Shown here piece after piece: positions 8,025 to 16,395 of a stretch of DNA of 64,000 nt. Position 1 is the stretch's first letter, and each line of letters opens with the position of its first letter. The DNA comes from JBHGBM01 sp041946965. GTDB taxonomy: Bacteria > Acidobacteriota > Terriglobia > Bryobacterales > Bryobacteraceae. Location of the stretch: contig JBHGBM010000018.1 in NCBI GenBank assembly GCA_041946965.1, positions 1-64,000 of the forward strand, given 5' to 3'. A program made the translations under genes and the position numbers. The notes below the pieces were generated by a model that was not told the origin of the DNA, did no database searches, and saw only the letters and a list, made by a program, of their open reading frames with translations.

Positions 8025-11000
8025 TCAAAAGCTGATACGTAAGCCGAAGCGGAACTGGCGCTCGTCGTCCTGGGCGCTGGTGATCTCGGAGAAACCGCGC
8101 AGCGCGGAGACCGAACCGTCCGGTCTCAATTGCAGGTTCGAGACGTTGGTGCCCGGGTTGTTGAAGTGCGGCGTGTTCGTTGCGTTGAATGATTCGGCCC
8201 GGAACTGAATCTTGAACCGCTCGCTGGCCGAGAATTCGCGGAACAGGCCCAGGTCCAGGTTGACCACTCCCGGCCCGCGAAGAGAATTGAGCCCGCTGGT
8301 GCCGAAGCGCACGGCGGTGACCGGCGCATAGGCGAGGGGATCGAAGAAGGACTGGCCCGGACCGGCCCCGCCCAGGATCGCCACCTGAGGCTTGATCTGA
8401 TCGGCGGTTTGCGTGTTCCCCGGAGCGTTCAGTGAAGTGCTGGCGGACGTGACGGTAAACGGCGTTCCACTGTAACTGCTGAAGATGCCGTTCAGTTGCC
8501 ATCCGCCCAGCAAGGCGGCCGCGAGGCCTCCCTGGCTCGCCCATTTCTTCCCGCGCCCGAACGGCAGCTCGGCCGCCCATCCGGCTTGCAGGTTATGGGG
8601 CCGGTCGTAGTTGGTGAGGGAACGGTTGCGCGCCAGGGCCGACGGGGCGTTGAACGAGAGAGAACTGTCCGCCTCATCGGCGTACGCGATGGATTTCGAG
8701 AACGTGTAGCCCACCTGGGCCTGGAAACCATTGGCGAACCTCCGGGTAGCCTGCGCTTGCAGCGCGTTGTAGTTCGCGGTGCCGAAAGGCGTCACCAGCG
8801 TGGTGTTGGCCGTCCGCCCGAACTTCCGGTTCAAGGCGCGGCCGGCGGTGCCGGCCCCGGGCTCGGCCCAGTTGAGTTCCTGGTAGGATTGCTGCCGGAT
8901 GCCCCTGGTGCCCACGTACGCCGCCTGTCCCACGAATCCGAGCGGCAGCTCGCGTTGCACGGTGAAGTTGAACGATTCGACGTAGCCGCGTTTGAACTCT
9001 TTCGCCAAAGTCCGGAGGGTGACGCTGTTCGGAATCGCGATGGCGCCGTTGCCCAGGCTCGGGAAGACGATGGGAGGGATGCCGTCTTCGGTCCGGCCGA
9101 CGAACTGGAACGAGTTGGCGGCGGGAACGGTCAACGAGATGAGGATCGGGTAGTTCGTGCGCAGAGGCCGGGCCAGCGGGTAGGGATCCGTGTTGATCCC
9201 ATATCCCGCCCGGATCACCCACTTACTGCCGGCGCGATACGCCAGACCGACGCGAGGGGCAAACAGTTTTCGGCTCATCTTGATGCCGGCATCTTTCGGT
9301 ACGGAGCCGACGCCGCCGATCAGCATCATGTTCGTGTCCGGGTCGTATAACTCCATCCCGCGCGTGGCGCGAGTGGACATCGGGTAGTACTCGTAGCGCA
9401 GCCCCAGCGTGATCGTAAAGGCGCGGGTCGCCTGCCACTGGTCCCTGACGTAATAGCCCTGCGCCCAGTTGCGCGTGGTGATGGGGGACTCCATGGGCCG
9501 GCTGGTGCCCACCGAAGAAGGCAAACCCAGCAGGAATGCCGCGAAGTTATTGAACTGATTTGGCGAGGTTCCTCCGCGGAGAGCAGTCGGACCGCCGGAA
9601 TAGTTGAATACGCCACGCGGGCTCGCATCGAGCTCCGAGGTGATGTGATTCATGTGCTGGCGCGTCACGTCCAGTCCGAATCGCACGCTGTGCGCGCCGC
9701 GCACCCACGTGGTGTTGAGGTTGTACTGAAACTGGTTGTCGCGCCAGAAGTACGGGTTGGCGCTTCCGGGGTTCCCAAGGGCCTCATAGCTGGAGATGCC
9801 GAAGTGGGGGATGCCGCTCTGAAGCGGGTTTGGCCCGTTGGTGCCCGGAATCTTGAGCACATCCAGCCCTATATTCTGGCCGTACTGAAATGGTGTAACA
9901 CTGGGGGCCATCCGGGTGAATCCGAAGTTACCGTCGATCAGCAGGCCCGGGCTCACGATGTAATTGGCGCCATAAGTGGTGGTGATCACCCGTCCGTATC
10001 CGTAGCCGGCCTGCTGCCCGGACTCGATCGCCCCGCCGGAAGCCTTATCGAAAACGCTGGGGGAAGTGATATCGAAGTTCAGGATGCTGAACCGGCCGAA
10101 CATGCTGAGCTTCGATGAGGTGTTCCAGTTGATCTTGGCGTCCGTCGAGTTGCGGTTGAACACACCCGGGGCGGAGGCGAAGTAGTTGTCGGTCAGGCGC
10201 TCGGGATGGGTTGGCAGCGGCAGCCATTCGATCAGTTGCCGCGAGACGCGGCTGTGGCGGCTGGCGGGGATGACCGCGTTGGGGAAGGCCGTACGGCCCC
10301 CTCCGTCGGCGGTCCCGGTGAGCGGGTCGTACAGTGTGGTCCCGAAACTCGCGAAGTTGCCCTCGCGCTGCGGCGCGGTCGGGACCGTCACGAAACGCGA
10401 TACGTTCCAGCGTCGCGCGGTTCGTTCGTGGCTTCCGAAGAAGAACAGCTTGTTTCTCACGATCGGGCCGCCCAGGGTCCCGCCGTACTGGTTCTGGATG
10501 TACTTTGGAATCTTCGCTTCCGTGAAGAAGACGTTCTTGGCTTTGATCGCGCTGTTCTGGTGGTAGTTGAATGCGACACCGTGAAATTCATTGGTCCCTG
10601 ACTTCATGGTGACGTTGATGGCCGCGCCGCCGGCGAGCCCCTGCTCCGCGTCCATGCTGTTGGTCACCACGTTGACGGTCTCGATCGCTTCCAGCGGGGG
10701 CATGTAGGCGGAGTGTTGCGGCAGCCAGATGTGCGCGTTGCTCGCGCCGTCAATGCGCGAATTGTTGGTGCTCTTGGTGGTGCCGTTGACGTTCGCCACC
10801 AGGCCCTCCTGGGGCGTCGAGACAATGGAGTTCTGGCGGCGAGGCGGGGTGAATCCGGGGACCAGTTTGAACAAGGCCTGGTAATTCCTCGCGCCGGGCA
10901 CGGGCAGGTCCCGGTACTCACGGCCGCTGATCTCGGTCCGCAGGTCCGAGCGGTCGGTCTGCAAAGTGGTAGCGGCCGCCGCCACGGTGACCGACTCGCT

Positions 11001-11366
11001 GGCCGCCGCCAGTTGCATGTGCACGTCGACGCGCACCACGGTGTTTGCGGTGATCGGCACGTCCGTCTGGGTGAAGCCGGCAAATCCCGCCGCCGTCACG
11101 GTGATGCGATAGGAGCCCGGCTGAAGGTCGGAGAACAGATATCCGCCGCGTTCATCGGTCAGTGCTTCCCGGCTGAAACCCGTGCCGGAGTTGACCGCGG
11201 CAACTTTAGCCGCCGCAATGGATGCGTTGCTGGGATCGAGGACGTTTCCGACGAGCGTTCCGTAGAGCGTCTGCGCGCTCACGGCAGGCGCTGCAATCGT
11301 AACGCATGCGATCAGCGCCAGACACCGGGCCGCGGGGTTTATACTCCGCTGCATCGATACAGACAT
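8025..11366 (-). CDS. TonB-dependent receptor, Oar-like, with carboxypeptidase-regulatory domain
   Basis: 1,113 residues from the ATG at 11366, which has AGGAG about 8 nt upstream. A longer in-frame extension overlaps the next gene and is rejected. A signal peptide ends near A-P-A-V-S-A-Q. A CarboxypepD_reg-like beta-sandwich follows at about residues 30-115 (G-x-V-L-D-P-S-N-A-S-I-A...G-G-Y-L-F-S-D-L-Q-P-G-S-Y-R-I-T-V). Then comes a plug region with I-N-V-T-M-K-S-G-T-N-E-F-H-G, and a long outer-membrane beta-barrel. The C-terminus ends in alternating aromatics (F-R-F-G-L-R-I-S-F) as expected for barrel insertion. It would take up a large substrate, probably oligosaccharide or peptide, across the outer membrane. 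The substrate is unknown and no SusD partner is present. Confidence 0.9.
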   Translation of the reverse strand: MSVSMQRSINPAARCLALIACVTIAAPAVSAQTLYGTLVGNVLDPSNASIAAAKVAAVNSGTGFSREALTDERGGYLFSDLQPGSYRITVTAAGFAGFTQTDVPITANTVVRVDVHMQLAAASESVTVAAAATTLQTDRSDLRTEISGREYRDLPVPGARNYQALFKLVPGFTPPRRQNSIVSTPQEGLVANVNGTTKSTNNSRIDGASNAHIWLPQHSAYMPPLEAIETVNVVTNSMDAEQGLAGGAAINVTMKSGTNEFHGVAFNYHQNSAIKAKNVFFTEAKIPKYIQNQYGGTLGGPIVRNKLFFFGSHERTARRWNVSRFVTVPTAPQREGNFASFGTTLYDPLTGTADGGGRTAFPNAVIPASRHSRVSRQLIEWLPLPTHPERLTDNYFASAPGVFNRNSTDAKINWNTSSKLSMFGRFSILNFDITSPSVFDKASGGAIESGQQAGYGYGRVITTTYGANYIVSPGLLIDGNFGFTRMAPSVTPFQYGQNIGLDVLKIPGTNGPNPLQSGIPHFGISSYEALGNPGSANPYFWRDNQFQYNLNTTWVRGAHSVRFGLDVTRQHMNHITSELDASPRGVFNYSGGPTALRGGTSPNQFNNFAAFLLGLPSSVGTSRPMESPITTRNWAQGYYVRDQWQATRAFTITLGLRYEYYPMSTRATRGMELYDPDTNMMLIGGVGSVPKDAGIKMSRKLFAPRVGLAYRAGSKWVIRAGYGINTDPYPLARPLRTNYPILISLTVPAANSFQFVGRTEDGIPPIVFPSLGNGAIAIPNSVTLRTLAKEFKRGYVESFNFTVQRELPLGFVGQAAYVGTRGIRQQSYQELNWAEPGAGTAGRALNRKFGRTANTTLVTPFGTANYNALQAQATRRFANGFQAQVGYTFSKSIAYADEADSSLSFNAPSALARNRSLTNYDRPHNLQAGWAAELPFGRGKKWASQGGLAAALLGGWQLNGIFSSYSGTPFTVTSASTSLNAPGNTQTADQIKPQVAILGGAGPGQSFFDPLAYAPVTAVRFGTSGLNSLRGPGVVNLDLGLFREFSASERFKIQFRAESFNATNTPHFNNPGTNVSNLQLRPDGSVSALRGFSEITSAQDDERQFRFGLRISF

Positions 11367-11412
11367 TCGTTCATCTCCTGTTGCGAGGATTTCGAGGACC
11401 CCTGATTCCCAC

Positions 11413-11418
11413 AGTATA
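11413..11418 (-). promoter_or_regulatory. Candidate -10 box for the receptor gene
   Basis: The ~100-nt gap between the receptor start (11366) and the next minus-strand gene is unusually AT-rich for this window. On the minus strand it reads TATACT here, with TTTTCC 17 nt upstream in the -35 position. The -35 match is weak. Confidence 0.3.
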
Positions 11419-11463
11419 TATCTAAGGCCTCGTTCGGAAAATGCGATCCACGGCCGCCGCCTT

Positions 11464-12762
11464 CTACCTCGCCCCGATCGCGAACAGGTGATGCCGCCCC
11501 CGGATGTACAGCACGCCGTCCACGACCGCCGCCGAGGCCATGACGTTCTCGCCCAGTTCGTTTTCGGCCAGCAACCGGTACGCGCGGCCGAGCGCCAGCA
11601 CGTACGTCCGCCCGTCCTCGTCGGTAGTGTACAACCGTCCCGCGGCGGCCACCGGCGAACTGCTGAAGGCCGACCGGCCGCCGCCCAGCCGCTGCTGGTA
11701 TAGCCGCTCGCCGTTGTTGAGCGCATACACCGTCAGCACTCCAAGGTCGCCGCAGAAGTAGGCGAGCCCGTCGTGCAGCAGCGGCGTGGGAATGTAATTG
11801 CCCGCCCGCTCCTGGGCCCACGCGAGGTCCGCCGCGACGTTGGTGCGGACGGCGTAGATCGGCCGCCCCTGCCCGTGCGCGCTCGTAATCACTACCAGTC
11901 CATCGGAGAAGACCGGCGTCGGCGTGGGAATGTCGCCGCCGCCTTTCATCTTCCACAGTTCCTTGCCGGTCTCGAGGTCGTAGCCGCCGATGTGTTTCCA
12001 GCCGTTCACCACGATCTGCCGCGACCCTCCCGCGTACGGCGCCACCGTCGGGGTGCCGAACGTGGGCACGTCGGCGCGCGGCGTGCGCCAAAGCTGTCTT
12101 CCGGAGCGCACGTCGAAGGCGGCGAGGAACCCGTTCTTCAGCACGTCCGCCAGCACGACCAGCTTGCCTTGCGCGATCACAGGCGAGCTGGCGAAGCCCC
12201 ACTGCGCCTCCGGCATTACGAAAAACGACGCCTCCAGCACCCCGAAGTCCTTCTTCCAAAGGAGCCGGCCGTCGAAGTCGTACACGTAAAGGCCCTCGGA
12301 CCCGAAGAAGGCCGCCACGTGCCGGCCGTCGGTCGCGGGGCTCGGGTTGGCGTGGCTGGATTTCGGATGGCGCTTGCTTTTCGGCGGCCCACTCGCCGCC
12401 GTGCGCTCCCAGAGGACCTTTCCGGATTTGCGGTCAAGGCAATAAAGCCGGAAGCTCTGCGCGGGCTCTCGCTCGACGGAATCGACGTTGCCGTACATGC
12501 CGAGTTTGAGCGCCGGGTCGCCCTGGGCCGGCACGGCCGTGGTGACGAAGATGCGGTCCCCGCATATCACGGGGCTGGAGTGGCCCAGACCCGGAATGGC
12601 GGTCTTCCAAAGGATGTTCTTCCCCGTGCCGCCGTTCCACTCCGTCACCGGCGAGCCGGTCCCCAAACCGCTCGCATCCGGGCCGCGAAACTGCGGCCAC
12701 TGCGCGTCGCCCGCCCACGCCGCGGCGCACGCCAGCAGCGCGATCCGGAAATGTTTGGTCAT
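11464..12762 (-). CDS. Secreted PQQ-like beta-propeller protein
   Basis: 432 residues. The signal M-T-K-H-F-R-I-A-L-L-A-C-A-A-A-W-A-G-D-A is followed by Q-W-P-Q-F-R-G-P-D-A-S-G-L-G. Seven or eight blades follow, with Y-D-F-D-G-R-L-L-W and Y-D-L-E-T-G-K-E-L-W turns. It is divergent from the operon that starts at 12807, with only 44 nt between the start codons, and it lies upstream of a TonB-dependent receptor on the same strand. It is the seventh propeller in the window. No catalytic motif is seen. Confidence 0.85.
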   Translation of the reverse strand: MTKHFRIALLACAAAWAGDAQWPQFRGPDASGLGTGSPVTEWNGGTGKNILWKTAIPGLGHSSPVICGDRIFVTTAVPAQGDPALKLGMYGNVDSVEREPAQSFRLYCLDRKSGKVLWERTAASGPPKSKRHPKSSHANPSPATDGRHVAAFFGSEGLYVYDFDGRLLWKKDFGVLEASFFVMPEAQWGFASSPVIAQGKLVVLADVLKNGFLAAFDVRSGRQLWRTPRADVPTFGTPTVAPYAGGSRQIVVNGWKHIGGYDLETGKELWKMKGGGDIPTPTPVFSDGLVVITSAHGQGRPIYAVRTNVAADLAWAQERAGNYIPTPLLHDGLAYFCGDLGVLTVYALNNGERLYQQRLGGGRSAFSSSPVAAAGRLYTTDEDGRTYVLALGRAYRLLAENELGENVMASAAVVDGVLYIRGRHHLFAIGAR

Positions 12763-12767
12763 CGTTC

Positions 12768-12776
12768 AGTTATACT
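12768..12776. promoter_or_regulatory. Overlapping divergent -10 elements
   Basis: The 44-nt spacer between divergent starts 12762 and 12807 holds GTTATACT. It reads TATACT (12771-12776) toward the plus-strand Fe-S operon and TATAAC (12773-12768) toward the minus-strand propeller gene. No good -35 box is visible for either, so activator-dependent or mutually exclusive transcription is possible. Confidence 0.3.
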
Positions 12777-12806
12777 ACCGGGGAAGGGCGCTGTCTTTCA
12801 GTCCAA

Positions 12807-14060
12807 ATGTTAACGCGGCGTGAGTGGATGATCGGTGTCGGCACTTGCGGGGCGCAGTCCCTGCTGCCGGCGGCACCTGCGACAAGCTGGCCCCAGTTCC
12901 GCGGACCCGCGCGCGACAACATCTCGCGCGAGACCGGGCTGGCGCGCAAGTGGCCAGCGGGCGGACCCAAAGTGCTCTGGTCCGTGCCGGTGGCGCAGGG
13001 CTACGCGGGAGCGGCCATCGTTGGCGGCCGCGTCTACCACCACGATTACGACGAAAAGAAGAACGAGTGGGTGGCGAACTGCCGCAACCTTTCCGACGGC
13101 AAACTCGTGTGGCAGTTCCGCGAAGCGCGCGAAATCCGTCCGAATCACGCCATCACCCGGACGGTCCCGGCGGTGGACGGCCGCTTCGTATTCTCGCTCG
13201 ACCCCAAGGCCGTCCTGCACTGCTTCGACATCAAGACCGGCAAGCAGCTCTGGCGCAAGAGCCTGGTTACCGCTTACCAGGCCGCCATCCCCGCCTGGTA
13301 CAACGGCCAGTGCCCGCTGCTCGAAGAAGACCGCATCGTGATTGCCACCGGCGGCGCGGCCATCCTGGTGGCGCTCGATAAAGCCACCGGCAAGGACATC
13401 TGGCGCACGCCCAACCCGGGCAGGATCGCCATGACGCATTCCTCGGTGATGCCGGCGACGCTCGGCGGCGTGAAGCAGTACCTTTACGGCACGCTCAAAG
13501 GGCCGCTCGGCGTGGGCGTGGACGGCAAACTGCTCTGGGAGTTCCCCCGCAGGTTCAACGTCGCGGTGGCGCCTTCGCCCATCGCGGTGAGCAACGAATT
13601 AGTCTTCATGACCGGCAGTTACGACGCCGGCAGCGTCATGGTGCGGGTGCGCAACGCCGGCGGCGCATTCAAGGCCGAACAGGTCTTCGACATGAAGAAC
13701 AACGAGTGGAACTCGGAGGTCCACACCCCTATCGTGTGGAAGGGCCACATGTTCGCGATCGGGAAGAAACGCCGCGGCCTGTTCACCTGCCTGAGTTTCG
13801 ACGGCAAGGAAGTCTGGACCAGCGCCGGCAAAGCCACCTTCGGCCTGGGGAGTTTCATGATGGCCGACGGCATGTTCTTCGCGCTCGATGGCGACTCGGG
13901 CACGCTGCGCCTGATCGAAGCCAGCACCACGGGGTACAAGGAACTGGCCAGCGCGAAGGTCCTCGGGGGGCAGGAGGTCTGGGGTCCCATGGCGCTTTCC
14001 GATGGAAAGCTCGTGCTCCGCGACCTGAGTAAAATGGTCTGCATCAATGTTCGCGCCTGA
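12807..14060 (+). CDS. Exported PQQ-like beta-propeller, first gene of the Fe-S/flavoprotein operon
   Basis: 417 residues. The N-terminus M-L-T-R-R-E-W-M-I-G-V-G-T-C-G-A contains a twin-arginine-like T-R-R-E-W-M, so Tat or Sec export is likely. The window's shared motif W-P-Q-F-R-G-P-A-R-D-N-I-S follows. Blades have less regular spacing than in the paralogues, including H-H-D-Y-D-E-K-K-N-E-W. Its last 14 nt overlap the NHL gene, so it is expected to be co-transcribed with the electron-transfer genes through 20931. That context is the only hint that this paralogue may be a periplasmic scaffold or redox-partner-binding subunit rather than a generic propeller. Confidence 0.85.
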   Translation: MLTRREWMIGVGTCGAQSLLPAAPATSWPQFRGPARDNISRETGLARKWPAGGPKVLWSVPVAQGYAGAAIVGGRVYHHDYDEKKNEWVANCRNLSDGKLVWQFREAREIRPNHAITRTVPAVDGRFVFSLDPKAVLHCFDIKTGKQLWRKSLVTAYQAAIPAWYNGQCPLLEEDRIVIATGGAAILVALDKATGKDIWRTPNPGRIAMTHSSVMPATLGGVKQYLYGTLKGPLGVGVDGKLLWEFPRRFNVAVAPSPIAVSNELVFMTGSYDAGSVMVRVRNAGGAFKAEQVFDMKNNEWNSEVHTPIVWKGHMFAIGKKRRGLFTCLSFDGKEVWTSAGKATFGLGSFMMADGMFFALDGDSGTLRLIEASTTGYKELASAKVLGGQEVWGPMALSDGKLVLRDLSKMVCINVRA

Positions 14061-14886
14061 AGGGCCGTATCGTCACGTCCGCACCCTGGCCGGCAAGGGA
14101 TCCGGCCCCGCCGAGTTCGCCTCTGCGCTGCGCGGCATCGCGGTGGACGCGCGCGGCGCCGTGTACGCGGCGGGCGACTCGGAGGTGAAGCTCTTCGACC
14201 CCGCGGGGCGGCTCGAGCGGCGATGGTCCACCGCTCGCCCCGGACTCTCGGTGGCGGTGGCGCCCGGCGGCAGCGTGTGGGTGGGGGAAACCGGCCAGAT
14301 CGAAATCTTCGAGTCCGGCAAGCTGCGGGACACATGGCGCGATGAAAAGCTGCTGGCGCGCGTGACCTCCATCGCGTTTTCCGCCGGCAAAGTTTTCACC
14401 GCAGACGCCGAAGCCCGCGCCATCCGCCGCTTCGACGGCTCGCGCAAATTCCTGAACGATATCGGCAAGGACAATCCGACCAACGGCCTGCTCATTCCCA
14501 ACGGTGTGGTCGATTTCGGGGTGGATGCCCGAGGCGTGATTTACGCCGCGAACCCCGGCAAGCACCGCGTCGAGCTTTATTCCTCGGAGGGCCGGTTGCT
14601 CGGGCGGATAGGCCGTTTCACGGGTCCCGACCCCAGCGGCTTCACCGGCTGCTGCAATCCGACCAACGTGGCCGTGCTGGAACGGCGCGGCGTGTTCGTC
14701 ACCGAAAAGGCGGACCCGCGCGCCAGGCTCTTCGATTTCTCGGGCAAGCTGCTCGCCGCCATCGACGGCGCGCTGTTCCACCCCATGTGCCGGAACATGG
14801 ATATCGCGGTGGATGGCGGCGGCCGTGTGCTGGTGGCGGACACGGAAAAGCTCCACGTGCTGGTGTTCGCCGGAGGGCCGTCGTGA
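14047..14886 (+). CDS. NHL-repeat beta-propeller with Cys-Cys motif
   Basis: 279 residues with repeated G-I-A-V-D-A-R-G-A-V-Y-A-A-G-D and V-D-F-G-V-D-A-R-G-V-I-Y-A-A-N turns typical of NHL/SMP-30-like six-bladed propellers. No signal peptide or membrane segment is evident and no earlier in-frame start exists, so it appears cytoplasmic or 5'-shortened. A conserved-looking G-F-T-G-C-C-N-P-T-N segment and H-P-M-C-R-N-M-D-I-A-V-D bring three cysteines toward the propeller top, which could bind metal or an Fe-S partner. It overlaps both neighbours (14 nt upstream, 4 nt downstream, GTGA). It has no clear Shine-Dalgarno, consistent with translational coupling. Confidence 0.8.
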   Translation: MFAPEGPYRHVRTLAGKGSGPAEFASALRGIAVDARGAVYAAGDSEVKLFDPAGRLERRWSTARPGLSVAVAPGGSVWVGETGQIEIFESGKLRDTWRDEKLLARVTSIAFSAGKVFTADAEARAIRRFDGSRKFLNDIGKDNPTNGLLIPNGVVDFGVDARGVIYAANPGKHRVELYSSEGRLLGRIGRFTGPDPSGFTGCCNPTNVAVLERRGVFVTEKADPRARLFDFSGKLLAAIDGALFHPMCRNMDIAVDGGGRVLVADTEKLHVLVFAGGPS

Positions 14887-15485
14887 GCGATCCCACCCGG
14901 CGGAAAATTCTTCGCGGCGCGGCGGTCCTCGGCATCGGCGGCGCGGCGGGCTACCTGGTCCACAAGGCGCACGGGCAGATTGTCTGGCAGGTGGACGCCA
15001 ATCGCTGCATCAATAGCCGGCTGGGCGAGACGGTGGCGGAAGCCTGCAACCTCTGCACCACGGAGTGCGTGGTGGCGCTCTCCGCGGTGCGCGCCGTGAA
15101 CGAATTTTCGAAGTGCGGCCGCTGCAACATCTGCCCGGCGTACTTCGATATCACCAGCGCAGTGGATGAGAAGGGTTTGCCGAGCCAGAAACTCTGTCCA
15201 CGCGACGCGATCGCGCGCAAGCCCATCGGCAAGGTCGATCCCGAGGACCCCGCCAACAACTTTTACGAATATGTTATCGACGAAGAAAAGTGCGACGGTT
15301 GCGGCAAGTGCGTGATGAAGTGCAAGGAACCGCTCGGCCTCGGCTCCATCGTGCTGCGGGTGCGCTACGACCGCTGCGTGGACTGCAACCGCTGCGCCAT
15401 CTCCACGGCCTGCCCCAAGGACGCGCTCATCCAGGTTCCGCTGGCCGAAGCCCTGAGGCCGCCGGAGCTGGAGCGGCATGCGTAG
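14883..15485 (+). CDS. Tat-exported multi-cluster 4Fe-4S ferredoxin
   Basis: 200 residues from a GTG that overlaps the previous stop by 4 nt. The N-terminus T-R-R-K-I-L-R-G-A-A-V-L-G-I-G-G is a Tat signal or anchor. Sixteen cysteines follow: a group at about residues 42-95 (C-N-L-C-T-T-E-C and C-G-R-C-N-I-C-P), C-D-G-C-G-K-C-V-M-K-C at about 137-147, and C-V-D-C-N-R-C-A-I-S-T-A-C-P at about 165-177. This fits a four-cluster ferredoxin related to NapG/MauM-type or DMSO-reductase B-type electron-transfer subunits. It sits directly before a NapH-like gene, matching the NapG-NapH pairing. It probably carries electrons on the periplasmic side of the membrane. No terminal reductase is encoded nearby. 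Confidence 0.85.
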   Translation: MSDPTRRKILRGAAVLGIGGAAGYLVHKAHGQIVWQVDANRCINSRLGETVAEACNLCTTECVVALSAVRAVNEFSKCGRCNICPAYFDITSAVDEKGLPSQKLCPRDAIARKPIGKVDPEDPANNFYEYVIDEEKCDGCGKCVMKCKEPLGLGSIVLRVRYDRCVDCNRCAISTACPKDALIQVPLAEALRPPELERHA

Positions 15486-16395
15486 GCTGCTCACCGCATT
15501 TCTGCTGCTGTTCGCGGCCCTCCCCGCCTTTGCCCAATCCATCCAGTACGAACGGCCCGTCCAGACCGCACCGCAGGAACAGACCATCGGCGGCGGCTAC
15601 AAGACCCCCGCGGTGCAGAAGCCGCTGCCGCGCAACTGGTGGCTGGAGGTCGCCGACGTGTTCCTTCTCGCCGGCGCCATGGGCGTCTCCGTGTGGATTG
15701 TGATCAAGCGCAGGAACCGCCGCTGGCTCACCGTGCTCACGGTGGCTTCGCTCGCCTACTTCGGCTTCTATCGCGAAGGCTGCATCTGCCCCGTCGGCTC
15801 CATACAGAACGTGACGGTGGCGCTCGCGGACCCGCGCTACTCGATCCCGATTGTCGTCATCGCCATCTTCTTCCTGCCCCTGGTCTACGCGCTGTTGTTC
15901 GGGCGCGCCTTCTGCGGCGGCGTCTGCCCGCTCGGCGCCATGCAGGAACTTGTCGCCATCCGCCCCGTGCAGGTGCCGCCGCGCCTCGATTGGGCGCTCG
16001 GATTTCTCAAGTACGCCTACCTTGGGATCGCCATCTGGTTCGCCTTACAGCCTGCGCCCGCGCGGGACTTCGTCATCTGCCGCTTCGATCCCTTCGTGGG
16101 TTTCTTCCGCAGGACCGGCGCGCCTCACATGCTTTTCATCGGCGGCGCGTTCCTGGTTGCCGGCATGTTCGTCGGCCGCCCTTACTGCCGCTGGCTCTGC
16201 CCCTATGGCGGATTGCTGGCGTGGTGCTCGCGGCTGGCGTGGCGCGGCGTCTCCATCACGCCCGATAAGGAACTCGATTGCGGGCTATGCACGCACGCCT
16301 GCCCGTACGGCGCCATCGAGAAGATGCGCGCCGTGGGCCGCAACTGCCTCTACTGCGCGCGCTGCTATCCGTACTGCCCGAGGTCCAAAGCATGA
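15478..16395 (+). CDS. NapH/MauN-like membrane polyferredoxin
   Basis: 305 residues, overlapping the ferredoxin gene by 8 nt. A signal-like N-terminus is followed by about five membrane segments. Between them lie E-G-C-I-C-P-V-G-S-I-Q, F-C-G-G-V-C-P-L-G-A-M-Q and Y-C-R-W-L-C-P-Y-G, the C-x-x-x-C-P pairs characteristic of NapH, NosR and CcoG-type quinol-linked membrane proteins. Two ferredoxin-like cysteine groups close the protein (D-C-G-L-C-T-H-A-C-P-Y-G-A-I and N-C-L-Y-C-A-R-C-Y-P-Y-C-P). By family it would exchange electrons between the quinone pool and the Tat-exported ferredoxin encoded upstream. The nosR/napH assignment is at family level only; no nitrate or nitrous-oxide reductase is present. 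Confidence 0.85.
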   Translation: MRRLLTAFLLLFAALPAFAQSIQYERPVQTAPQEQTIGGGYKTPAVQKPLPRNWWLEVADVFLLAGAMGVSVWIVIKRRNRRWLTVLTVASLAYFGFYREGCICPVGSIQNVTVALADPRYSIPIVVIAIFFLPLVYALLFGRAFCGGVCPLGAMQELVAIRPVQVPPRLDWALGFLKYAYLGIAIWFALQPAPARDFVICRFDPFVGFFRRTGAPHMLFIGGAFLVAGMFVGRPYCRWLCPYGGLLAWCSRLAWRGVSITPDKELDCGLCTHACPYGAIEKMRAVGRNCLYCARCYPYCPRSKA

